This document shows positions 6,746 through 16,200 of a stretch of DNA of 18,955 nt, one piece after another. Position 1 is the stretch's first letter. Each line of letters opens with the position of its first letter. The stretch is from Lachnospiraceae bacterium (lineage in GTDB: Bacteria > Bacillota > Clostridia > Lachnospirales > Lachnospiraceae): positions 24,281 to 43,235 of the forward strand of contig JAAUZW010000032.1 of NCBI GenBank assembly GCA_014804385.1. The letters run 5' to 3'. Both the position numbers and the translations under genes were made by a program. Below the pieces are notes generated by a model. The model had not been told where the DNA came from, ran no database searches, and worked only from the letters and a program-made list of their open reading frames with translations.

Positions 6746-8035
6746 TTGGATTCCTATTATAATAACAATAATATGAATAATAACATGCGCTACGGAAACG
6801 ATTCCAACAAAAACACCGGCAGCGGCAGTAATTTTATTCTGGGACTGGTGGTTGGCATGGCGCTTGCCCTGTTGGTCAGTGGTTTTGTTTTTGTAGGGGT
6901 GAAGGTCTACGAGGCAGTGGGCAGTAAACACTTGAAGAAGACCGTCACGGCGGACAGTGTGGTAAGTGAGGATACGGAGAAGAAGCTGGCGGCTATTGAG
7001 GACGTGATCAACGAGTATTATTATCAGGATGCAGATATTGATGTGGGCGCCATGACCGAGGGCATGTACGCCGGTATGGTGAGCGCGCTGGGCGATCCCT
7101 ATTCCGTGTACTATACTGAGGAAGAGTGGGCCGATCTCATGCGGGAGACCGAGGGCATCTACTATGGGATCGGTGCGTACCTGATGATAGACCAGAATAC
7201 GGGGGCTGCAAAAATATCGGGCGTTATTGATAATACCCCCGCTCAAGAGGCCGGATTGCGCGCGGACGACCTGATCTACATGGTGGATGGTGAGATGACC
7301 ATGGGATTAGAACTTTCCGAGATCGTGGCTCTCGTGAAGGGAGAGGAGGGCACCACCGTCCATCTTACCATATACAGAGAGGGCGAGAGCGATTACCTGG
7401 AGATCGACGTGGAGCGCCGTAAGATTGAGTCCCCCACAGTCAACTATGAAATGCTGGAGAATGATATCGGTTATATTCAGATCACGGAATTTGACGATGT
7501 CACCACCGATCAGTTCACCGAGGCTCTGGCTACGGTTAAGGGTTCCGGGGCAAAGGGCCTGATCCTCGATCTGCGCGGCAACCCCGGCGGCAGCCTCAAT
7601 GTAGTCGTGGATATCGCCAGAGAGATCCTTCCCAAGGGGCTGATCGTTTACACCGAAGATAAATACGGCGAGCGTGACGAATATAACTGTGACGGCAGAA
7701 AAGAGCTGGAGATTCCTCTGGTGGTTTTGGTGAACGGTAACTCCGCCAGCGCTTCCGAGATCCTTGCGGGCGCCATCAAAGACTATGGAAAAGGAACATT
7801 GGTCGGCACTACTACCTTCGGCAAGGGCATCGTTCAGCGCGTGCTGCCCCTGACGGACGGCACTGCCCTGAAACTTACCATCAGTGCCTACTACACGCCC
7901 AACGGCAATAATATTCACGGAGTCGGCATCGAACCGGACGTAGTCTGTGAGTTTGACGGTGATGCTTATTATGACGATGACGTGGATAATCAGCTTGAGA
8001 AGGCTGTGGAGGAGATAGAGAAGCTACTGCATTAG
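6746..8035 (+). CDS. Membrane-anchored S41 C-terminal processing peptidase (CtpA/CtpB-like)
   Basis: A 429-residue protease. An Asn-rich cytoplasmic start (NNNNMNNNM) is followed by one membrane segment (about 30-52), a helical linker, a PDZ domain (about 135-215) and the S41 catalytic domain (about 235-395). The Ser-Lys-Gln site fits the CtpB spacing: S335 in GNSASASE, K360 and Q364 in FGKGIVQ. It would act outside the membrane on exported proteins, probably with the PDZ recognising C-termini. The start is taken as TTG at 6746 because AAGGAG lies 10 bp upstream; the ATG at codon 10 is an alternative. It completes the frequent Firmicute order ftsE-ftsX-hydrolase-ctp. The tail is very acidic (YYDDDVDNQ). 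Confidence 0.94.
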   Translation: MDSYYNNNNMNNNMRYGNDSNKNTGSGSNFILGLVVGMALALLVSGFVFVGVKVYEAVGSKHLKKTVTADSVVSEDTEKKLAAIEDVINEYYYQDADIDVGAMTEGMYAGMVSALGDPYSVYYTEEEWADLMRETEGIYYGIGAYLMIDQNTGAAKISGVIDNTPAQEAGLRADDLIYMVDGEMTMGLELSEIVALVKGEEGTTVHLTIYREGESDYLEIDVERRKIESPTVNYEMLENDIGYIQITEFDDVTTDQFTEALATVKGSGAKGLILDLRGNPGGSLNVVVDIAREILPKGLIVYTEDKYGERDEYNCDGRKELEIPLVVLVNGNSASASEILAGAIKDYGKGTLVGTTTFGKGIVQRVLPLTDGTALKLTISAYYTPNGNNIHGVGIEPDVVCEFDGDAYYDDDVDNQLEKAVEEIEKLLH

Positions 8036-8052
8036 GGGTAGCAGCAGAGAAG

Positions 8053-8068
8053 CTACTATATGTAGTAG
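8053..8068. promoter_or_regulatory. Palindromic operator candidate
   Basis: CTACTA-TATG-TAGTAG is a perfect 6-bp palindrome that ends exactly where the -35 box TTGAGT (8069) begins. A protein bound here would touch RNA polymerase, so it is a good candidate operator for the alarmone cassette. As RNA it would be a small hairpin without a T run. Confidence 0.5.
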
Positions 8069-8097
8069 TTGAGTAAGTTGTGTAAATATGGTATAAT
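8069..8097 (+). promoter_or_regulatory. Extended -10 promoter of the RelA/SpoT cassette
   Basis: TTGAGT (8069-8074), 17-bp spacer, TATAAT (8092-8097), with a TG one base before the -10 (TGGTATAAT). The predicted start near 8103 leaves a leader of about 58 nt. This separates the cassette from the upstream division genes. Confidence 0.85.
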
Positions 8098-8161
8098 TGC
8101 CCTTGCGTTCTTTGAAAATCTCTGATAATATAATAACAGGAGTAATTTTAGGAGCGGGATT

Positions 8162-9109
8162 GTGATTACAAAAGGGGAATTTCTGAAAAAATACCATATC
8201 AGCGAAGCGGAATTTCGGGAGGCGGAGATATCCTGGGATGACCTTTGCGAGATATATGACGATTATGTTGAACACAAGCAGTCAAAATATAAAGCGATTC
8301 GGGATGACTTTTTTGATACCTATTTAAAGGACATGAACGAAGGCAAAAGCGAAGCGGAACGGATCAAAGTACACACTATTAGTACAAGGATCAAAGATCC
8401 TGAGCATCTGCTGGCAAAGATTGTAATCAGGAAGCGGAAAAACGACAAGAAGTATTACAAGCTAGACAAGACAAATTACGAAAAATTTGTCACGGATCTG
8501 TTGGGTATTCGATGTCTTGTGACTTTTAAGGCGGACTGGATCAGCTTCCATGAGTATATTATGTCGAAGTTTGAAAATGATGTGAAGTATTACGTCAAGG
8601 ATTCCATTGCAGACTTTGATCCGGATGAGAGCCATTGGTATTTTGCGGAGGAGCCGAAGGTTCATATCAGAAACGGCGATTTTCGGGAAATTTACAAGGG
8701 TGTGCTTTCGCCGGATTGTATTATAGATGGCAAGATATATCGCGCCGTCCACTATATCATAAAATATAAGGGGATTTACTTGGAGATACAGCTTCGGACT
8801 CTGTTTGAAGAGAGCTGGAGCGAGATAGATCACGCGATCGCTTACCCTTATTATAAAGACGATCCAATTCTTAAGGAATATACGGAGTTGTTGAACAGAC
8901 TGGCGGGATTGGCGGATGAGATGGGCGGCTTCTTCCGAAAATTAAAGGAACTTGAGGTAGAGCATTTAGAACATCTGCCGGAATCTTTGAAACAGGATGT
9001 GCCGGCGGATGAGGATGCAGACAAAAACACTGTCATGGAAGTAAAAGTGGAAGATGTGGGAACACTGAATACATGCGGAGATTGTCTGGAAAGCGTTCTG
9101 AATGAGTAG
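8162..9109 (+). CDS. Stand-alone RelA/SpoT-fold (p)ppGpp synthetase-like protein
   Basis: A 315-residue protein with one RelA/SpoT synthetase domain (about 65-230) and no HD hydrolase motif. Core motifs are kept: STRIKDPEHLLAKI (74-87, the R-x-K region), DLLGIRCLV (112-120), IYRAVHYII (192-200, equivalent to GYQSLH), LEIQLRT (207-213) and ESWSEIDHAI (217-226). The family transfers pyrophosphate from ATP to a guanine nucleotide, or in toxic members to the tRNA CCA end. A helical N-terminal part (1-65) and a C-terminal tail (230-315) with a CGDC pair (305-308) make it longer than housekeeping small synthetases (about 210-250). The start is GTG with AGGAG 7 bp upstream. Own promoter, two small partner genes and a terminator suggest a self-contained cassette. 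Synthetase fold is sure; product and toxicity are not. Confidence 0.87.
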   Translation: MITKGEFLKKYHISEAEFREAEISWDDLCEIYDDYVEHKQSKYKAIRDDFFDTYLKDMNEGKSEAERIKVHTISTRIKDPEHLLAKIVIRKRKNDKKYYKLDKTNYEKFVTDLLGIRCLVTFKADWISFHEYIMSKFENDVKYYVKDSIADFDPDESHWYFAEEPKVHIRNGDFREIYKGVLSPDCIIDGKIYRAVHYIIKYKGIYLEIQLRTLFEESWSEIDHAIAYPYYKDDPILKEYTELLNRLAGLADEMGGFFRKLKELEVEHLEHLPESLKQDVPADEDADKNTVMEVKVEDVGTLNTCGDCLESVLNE

Positions 9110-9124
9110 GGGGAGGGGAAAAGG

Positions 9125-9355
9125 ATGGGAGCAGAACTGATGGATAAGAAAAATCTGCAGAGAGCGGATGAGATCGCTCAGAATGGAATGCAGTTGATCG
9201 AAAGCGGCAAGGTGCGAGACCATAAATTGGGGAACAGTGCGCGCGTTCATACGGGAGAAGTGGAGAGGGCAGAGTATCAGACCTATCGTGATTTTCTTCC
9301 CAGCAAAAACTGCCGTATTGTCTGTGAGCTGACGGGAAGTGGCTGTTATGAATAA
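9125..9355 (+). CDS. Small unknown protein of the alarmone cassette
   Basis: A 76-residue protein that I do not recognise. The first half is a predicted amphipathic helix (NLQRADEIAQNGMQLIESGK), the middle is basic (KVRDHKLGNSARVH) and the end has PSKNCRIVCELTGSGC with three cysteines. There is no signal peptide or membrane segment. A strong GGGAGGGG site precedes the ATG by about 6 bp, and the gene begins 15 bp after the synthetase stop. Its last bases overlap the start of the next gene (ATGAATAA). Size, position and coupling fit an antitoxin or regulatory partner of the synthetase, but nothing in the sequence proves it; being a real gene is supported by the ribosome site and the overlap. 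Confidence 0.65.
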   Translation: MGAELMDKKNLQRADEIAQNGMQLIESGKVRDHKLGNSARVHTGEVERAEYQTYRDFLPSKNCRIVCELTGSGCYE

Positions 9356-9884
9356 TATTGAGAACACATATGCCAACTATGACGAACTGGTTTCCGTTGT
9401 GAAAAAAGATGTGATCGAGAGCCGTATCAGGCAGATCAGTCAGGAAATGCTGGATTTTCTGAGTTCCAGAGAACTGCTGGAGGTTGCATATGTCCACGAA
9501 ATGGCTCTGACACATGCTGTTATGGATTACTTTTCTGATATACAGCGCTTGAAGGATTATCAAAAAATTGAGCATATAAACGAGCTCAAGATTAAAGCCT
9601 ATGAAACCTTCTGGTTATTACAAAGAAAGCCGATTCAGTTAAAAGAACAGCTAGAGGATGATCGAATGCTGTATGTGAACGAAAAGTTTCTTTTGACCAG
9701 ATTGACCAGTTTTATGTTGGGTGATGATATTTATAAGCCGCTTGTTGATGAGAAAGGTATTGCTTATAAGAATTTTTTGGACACACTATATTATTATCTT
9801 AAGTTTAGGCGATGCGATGCACAGGCGATAGAACTCATGCTGCTGGCTTTTCGCGCGGGAGCTACTATTTATAAGGAGGAGTAA
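9348..9884 (+). CDS. Unknown helical protein of the alarmone cassette
   Basis: A 178-residue, apparently all-helical cytoplasmic protein of unknown family. Notable stretches are RIRQISQEMLDFLSSRELLE, HEMALTHAVMDYFSDIQR and AYETFWLLQRKPIQLKEQ, the last rich in aromatic and basic residues. I see no known catalytic or DNA-binding motif, signal peptide or membrane segment. The start is taken as ATG at 9348, with GGGAAG 8 bp before it, overlapping the preceding stop by 8 bp; a GTG at 9339 in the same frame is an alternative. It is the last gene of the cassette and stops 8 bp before a strong terminator. The gene looks more A/T-rich than the division genes, compatible with acquisition from elsewhere. 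A partner or antitoxin role with the synthetase is inference. Confidence 0.75.
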   Translation: MNNIENTYANYDELVSVVKKDVIESRIRQISQEMLDFLSSRELLEVAYVHEMALTHAVMDYFSDIQRLKDYQKIEHINELKIKAYETFWLLQRKPIQLKEQLEDDRMLYVNEKFLLTRLTSFMLGDDIYKPLVDEKGIAYKNFLDTLYYYLKFRRCDAQAIELMLLAFRAGATIYKEE

Positions 9885-9892
9885 ATACATTG

Positions 9893-9918
9893 GACAGCCC
9901 TTTGGGGGCTGTCTTTTT
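9893..9918 (+). terminator. Rho-independent terminator of the alarmone cassette
   Basis: GACAGCCC (9893-9900), a 5-nt loop and GGGCTGTC (9906-9913) form a perfect 8-bp GC-rich stem followed at once by TTTTT. It closes the three-gene cassette. Confidence 0.93.
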
Positions 9919-10120
9919 GTCTCTAGGAGAAATAACAGGTGGTTTTGCACTTTTTCAAGTACAATTTAACCGAGTTTTTTCCCGAAATTTTACATAATTG
10001 TATGAAAGTGGAAGAACAACCGCAATATTTGGTGCACATCGCACCAAAGTACCAAAACTTTATAGGCAATATGACGAAATAGCCCCCTGTTTTTTTAATA
10101 TAAAGGGGAGATTGGAAGAC
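9919..10120. other. Non-coding spacer before the giant-protein promoter
   Basis: About 200 bp without a credible gene. It contains the palindrome at 10028-10048, a T7 run near 10090-10097 and the sequence ATAGGCAAT at 10062-10070, which recurs at 10148-10156 over the predicted transcription start of the giant gene. I saw no promoter here that would make a small RNA. Confidence 0.5.
10028..10048. promoter_or_regulatory. Perfect palindrome, operator candidate
   Basis: TTTGGTGC (10028-10035) and GCACCAAA (10041-10048) are perfect 8-bp arms around ACATC. No T run follows, so it is not a terminator. It lies about 75 bp upstream of the -35 box of the giant gene, a position suited to a dimeric regulator. 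Confidence 0.5.
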
Positions 10121-10149
10121 TTGACAAACGAGGCGGCGAGGGCTAAAAT
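10121..10149 (+). promoter_or_regulatory. SigA-type promoter of the giant secreted-protein gene
   Basis: Perfect TTGACA (10121-10126), 17-bp spacer, TAAAAT (10144-10149). The start is expected near 10156, giving a leader of about 115 nt. Confidence 0.85.
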
Positions 10150-10154
10150 AGGCA

Positions 10155-10234
10155 ATGATAAGGTGTGATAGGTGGCGATGCCTACGCCCTTATTCATGTA
10201 AACTGGCCGAGGCTTTTACCATCGGCCGAGGCTC
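10155..10234 (+). promoter_or_regulatory. Structured 5' leader of the giant gene
   Basis: Two helices can form in the untranslated leader. The first pairs ATGATAAGG (10155-10163) with CCTTATTCAT (10188-10197, one bulge), right at the predicted 5' end. The second pairs GGCCGAGG (10205-10212) with CC-A-TCGGCC (10219-10227). GGCCGAGGCT also occurs twice directly (10205-10214, 10225-10234). It may stabilise the mRNA or be a regulatory RNA; it matches no riboswitch consensus that I can recall. Confidence 0.5.
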
Positions 10235-10271
10235 AAAATATATTATATGAAAGAGGAGGAAAAGACCAAGC

Positions 10272-13200
10272 ATGAAAAAAGTATTAAAGAAATTTAATCG
10301 CACACTTTCTATCATGCTCGCAGCAGCTATGGTACTTACTATGGTACCGCAGACTGCGATGCCGGTTCTGGCAGCGGAAAATCAGGACATTGACGAATAT
10401 GTTGATGAACCTGCCGTTGACGAATCGACAGATGTAGAGAAGACAGTGGAAGCCCCTGAATCCGGGGAAAGCGAGGAAGTGACGGAACCTTCTGATGAGG
10501 GAAATCCCGAAGAAATAACAGATGATATTTCGAACGAGGATCCCTCGGATGAGGATGCTGTCGAAGAGGAGCCTTCTGAAGAGGAAGATCCTGTTGCGGA
10601 GGAACCTTCCGAAGAGGAGGTTGCGGATCCCACGGTCGAGGAAGATGACCTCTCCAATTCAATCATGAGCGATCTGATGGAGGAGACGGAGCCTCTTACT
10701 GAGCCCAAGGTTACTCTGAAGCTGGGGGAAAATACTCTTGTGCCCGATGAGGATAATGATAATGCTGTAACTGTTCCCAATCGCTCGGAGATTGCCCTGA
10801 CTATTGAAGGGGAAAGTGGCGCAGACTTCTATTATGAGCTGGGAGATACCAAAGCAGTAGCACCCGCAGAAACTGATGGGAATAAATATACTGCTGGGAG
10901 TGCAAAGGTAGATGCCCCCAATCAGAATGAGGCAATAACCAAATACCTCAATGTGATCGCTGTAAAGCCAGCAGAGGGAGAAACTCCGGCCACGAAATCA
11001 GCGGTTGTTACGTACAGCATCACTTACGAGAAGAAAGTGAACACCATTAAGCTGGCACAGGGTTCTTCTGAAGATGCTGTCGTAAAAATTGGTGATGATA
11101 CTATTACTTCAACGGCAGTTTATGATATCAAGAGCACCAGTGCGGATATCTATGTAGATGTTGACTTAGCCGATGCAACTGCCAAAAAAGAGATCACCAA
11201 GGTTGAATATAAGGCCAGTGATGCGGAGAATTTCACAGAGGCTGCGATTTCTACCGCCAATAATGCCAACAAAGGAAAATACAAAATTCCGAAGACAGCA
11301 TTGACTAATGATCTTGAACTCAAGGTCGAGGTAAAGCCTCTGAAGAAGATCACAGTGAAGACTGCCGAAGGCGGCAATTTTGATATGTTCACTGTGGCGT
11401 ATAAGGTAATGAAGGGCAGTACGACGCTTGTTAATCAGAAGGCAGCCAAGCTGGCAGAGATCGCGGATGCGGAACAGGATAACGGTAATTACGTTATCTA
11501 TGTCTCTAATGACAAGAAGGTAGAGTTGACCTTTGCTGCTGCGACAAAATGCAGCCTTGCGACAGTTACCTATGCTGATGATGATGCCGGCTCAGAAGAG
11601 GGAGAAGAGGAAGAAGAAGAAACAACCCCCACAGTGGGTATTCCGGTTACTCCCGATAAGAACAAAAATTATAAGATCACGATCGCTTCGATAACGAAGG
11701 ATCAGGTCGTTACGGTAACGGCTGACGAGGAGTATCTGAAAGCTGTTGTTACGAAGGTTGCTGCTGAGGGCGAAGAAGCGGTAGAAGTACCGTATGACAC
11801 CAAAGCAAAAGCTTATAATGTAGAGCCGAGAACTGACTATACCATCAGTGCGGTCAAAGGCGGTAAAGGCGCTTTCGACATTAAGAGGGCAGATTTTACT
11901 GATAAGGCAATGGAAGAATATGCTACTCTTGTTTCCAGTAAAGCGACTCCTGAGACTCCTGAAGGAACCGAGGAACAGGTGGCGGATAATGATCCTACAA
12001 CCTGGACTTTACAATTATCGAAAGAGGCCAACAACAAGACCATCAAGGTCGATCTGTTCGGTGCAGACGATAACAAGGTTGATACCCTTACCTTCAAAGT
12101 AGCGGCTGTTACCACAGAGGTAAAGGTTACCGGCGCCGGTACTGCAAAAACGGGCGATAAGGAATACACCATCACACAGACCGTCGGTACAGTTAAGGAG
12201 TACACGTTGACCCGTGTTCCGGCCTCTAATGATAGTCTGGCGGTACAGATTAAGCAAGCCACAACATCGTCTAATGTAGACGCAGTAATTGACGAAGACA
12301 CCGGAAAACTGGTGGTTACAGCAAAGACAGCAGAGAAAGCTGATGTTGCAGGCACTTATGAGATCATAAACGACAGTGACAAGGAGGGCAGCAAAGCCGT
12401 ACTTGCAACTGTCGTGATCAAGACGACTGCGCCCGCATGGAATGGTACTGCGACGCCTAACGCAAGCCAGACCAACAGTACAGACATTGAGGCTGTGCTG
12501 TCCATGTCTCTGCCCCAGGTTGCGGCTCCTTTGGATGAGGACGCCAGCGATAATGCCTATAAGTATTATTATGAAGTCAAAACAAAAGTGACAAAGAACG
12601 ATACGAATATAACACCTTATGAAGCTGTCGGTAAGGACGATTACACGGCGCGTTATTACAAGGTGGATAATCCAAGCAAAGCCCTTGCCCAGAAGGTTAC
12701 ACTGTTCGGAGGAGAACTTGGCGCAGGCGGGGCAGCTACCTTCGGCGCGGAGGTAAGATTGATTCAGGTACTTGTTGCAACAGATCAGCAGGCAGATGAA
12801 ACATATGCTGATGGTTCTCTCAAAGATACTCCACAGGGAACGATCATCGCTACCAGTAAACCCAAAACTCTTACTCTTACCACCAAGACACCTTATTACG
12901 CTGAGAAGCTCACCTTAAAGAAGACCAAGGCAGCTTCCGGTGTCTACACAGGACAGAAGGATATTCCTGTAGCGACGGTTGATTTCGGTAAGAATACGAC
13001 CTACAATCGTGATGTGGATGTAGAGGTTGAGATCGTAGAATTTAGCGGCAGTACCACAGCCACAGACAACAATGTAACAGCTAAGATCAGCGAAGGCCAG
13101 ATATTGGTCAGCGTAGGTAAAAACGTTAAGGCTCAAAAGTATACAGTCAAGGTAACACAGAGCGAGAAGAATGGCGCAGGTCTTTATGATAAGCAAGCAC

Positions 13201-16200
13201 GCCTTGTCAACGCAACCTTACCGATCACGGTAGTACAGGGTATCAATACGATTGATGCATCTGCGCAGTCAACCATCTATGTTGCAGATACCAACAAGAA
13301 GAAGGTAAACGCAAAGATCACGACTGTTTACAACAAGGATGGCGTAAAACCTAAAACTGCGAAAGCAGCCTATGCAGTTGGCGCTGTAGATGAAAATGGA
13401 GACTATTTAGCTTTAGATTCAGATTCAATTACAGATACACAAAAAGCAATAGGCAACGTAGTAACTGTAAATCAGAAGAACGGCACTGTGACCGTAGATG
13501 CGAAAAAATATAATGAGCTTGGAGAAAATCCGTTCACAGAATTCGCGGTACAGGTCAGCGCAGCTGATTATGAACCCAATACGGCGGCAACTCCTGCTAT
13601 TGTCAAATTTGAGATCGTGACCTCTCCTCAGACGCTCGGCAAGATCGTTCTGTTGCAGGAGAAGGAGATTTCACAGCAGGCAGACGAAGATGTTAAAACA
13701 TATGAGGTCGTCGGAAGCGGAAATACAAAAAATACCAACAGTATCACCGCAGACGAAGTAGGCAAAACGTATGTTCGCGTACTGGACGAGGATGCTGAGA
13801 TAGGCGAGGATAACACAGTTAAATCGACAGACTTAGTACCTACAGATCGCTACAACCTGACCTTCAGCAATAAGAAGGATATCAGTCTTAAAAACGATTG
13901 CAGCATCGATGTCACGAAGATGGTTCAGAATGTGACTGTATCCGCTAAGACCACTGATGGCGGTAATAAGTCCGTAGTGAAAGCAAATCAGTTGGTATTC
14001 ACTGTTGACTATGAAGCGGTTGATAGTGAGAAAGTGAAGCTGCAGACTCTGAAAAAAGTTGGCGATACTACTTATGCTGACTTAACGACGACACCCACCG
14101 AGGTAGAGGGATATGCTACAGGCGCAGTGATCCCCCTGCAGGCGGTGGTCACAGGCGAGAGCAATACTGTTACACCGCTTAGCGGTAAGATTGTTGACTA
14201 TAAGATCGTTGCCGGCAGCAAGGCAAAAATCGTTCCCGGTAGTGATAATCTGACAGTTGGCCTTGTAATGAGCGGCAAGGACGCTAAGGTGAAGCTGGTA
14301 AGCCAGAATGGTAAGCAGACATACGCGGAGTATACCATCACAAACGTTAATTTCGATAAGGTGGCTGTACCTGGTGTTAAAGCCGATAAGAGCCCTTACG
14401 CAAATTATGGCTCTACGCAGGATATTACCTATACTTTTGCAAAAGTAACAAAACAGGCGGATATCGATGGGCTTAGTACAGCAGCGAAGGTAAGGATTAC
14501 GGCGGCATCTGATGATGTATCTCAGAAACTGCTTCAGCAGATCAGCGAAGTCAGCAGCGGTTCTGAAGATGACAATGATTCGGATGGAACAGAGAATCAG
14601 GCTGAGGGGGATGCGACCGAGAAGATCATAGCATTAAACGGCGACGTAAAATTTGATAAGACCACACAGCCGACCGTTACATTGCAATTTGCTGCGGGCT
14701 TAGATCCCGTCAAGAAGGCAACCCTTTACTTTGACCTGTTGAGTGAGGATGGTACTATTATCTCTAAGACCTCCAAGGCGGTAACAGTGAAGACTGCAAC
14801 CTTTAAGAAGTCTTACAAGCTCAACGGCAAGTATACCATGTCCGCGAAGGATAAGGCAAGTGTGCCGCTGACCGCCTCTGGAAAGCCCGTCGGTGTAGAC
14901 ACGGATAAGGGTGTGAATGGTGTAGAATTTAAAAAACTCTTAAATGCAAACATTAAGGGACAGATCAATAAGTTTGCTGAGGCGTTTACACTGGAAGTAG
15001 GGGACGATAATGAGAAAACCGGAGTTCTTAAGTTAGTACACCCTGATATGGCTATAAAGGATAAGTCTGTAAATAACCTGACCGGTTTCGTAGAGTATAC
15101 GGTTCACTTTGCGGATGGTGATTCAAAAACTGAAACAGTTCAGCTGACCATCACCATGAAGGACGCTGTACAGAAGAAACTGACCGCTGATACAGTAAGT
15201 GTGATCGCTGAGCAGAATATGTCAGTTACCACCACGGTCAAGGCAGGCAAGGCTCCAGTAGAATTAGCAGTTGTAGAGTATGTCGGTAAGGATGATATTG
15301 CGGAAAACCTTGCATCAACGGCTATCGATGCCCAAAATAATGGCAATGTGACCCTGACACTGGCAGAGAATGGAAATGCGGATGCTATCAAGGGCAAAAC
15401 GCTGAAAGGCACGCTATATGTCGTTCCGGCGGATAGCTATTATGCCGACGACGCAAAGAAGTTATTTAATAAAACTGATGATGACGCGAACGAGGCGTCA
15501 CTTCTGGCCGATGGAACGGAAGATAAACCAGCAACTTGGGATGCTTTTAAAGCCACTGACAAGGTTTACAAAGTCGATGTCACCATCAATGTTAAGGATG
15601 GCACAGTGGCTGCAAATAACAACCGTGTGAAACTTAGCACTACGAAGCCTAACTTCTCGAGGGCAGAAGTCAATACGAACGGAGATTATAATGTGGAAAT
15701 TCCGTACAGCTACACGATCGCTGCCCAGCTGACTTCCAAGGAAGGTGAAGCGCCGGTGGAGACAGTTTATACGGAGCAAAAGAATGACACTGAAACAGTA
15801 GTTACCCCTGCCTGGATCAAGATTGCAAAGGCGGAGGATGATGCAATCACTGTCTCATTCAACAGAGCCGATTACGTTGCATGGCTGAATGCGGGTAATC
15901 TTAGCAAGAATGGCAAAACCGTAAATGCGACGGTACAGTTCAATTTTGCTGACAACGTAAAGCAACAGATCAAGCTTACGGTAACATTGCCGAAGCTGGT
16001 TGATGAGTTAAAGGTTGCTATCAGCATTGAGCCTGTTGAAGAAAATGGTAAGCTTGAAGTCGCACCGAACGGCAATTTAGAGCTTAAGGCCGTTGTAACA
16101 AAAGATGGCGAAGCGGTTGCAGGGAATGATGCAGAGGTAGAGTGGAAAATCGTGAGCACAGTGGCGAACGATACTGCGTTTGATAGTAGTACGAAAAATA

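Noticed and set aside
10079..10117. CCCCC and T7 followed by GGGG as a terminator or small RNA end
   Set aside because: The T run lies inside the would-be loop rather than after a stem, and no promoter for a small RNA was seen upstream.
10155..10234. Fluoride or cyclic-di-GMP riboswitch
   Set aside because: GGCGATG followed by CGCC recalls the fluoride motif, but the later conserved parts and a fluoride exporter gene are missing; the GCAAA-type core of the cyclic-di-GMP-I class is absent.
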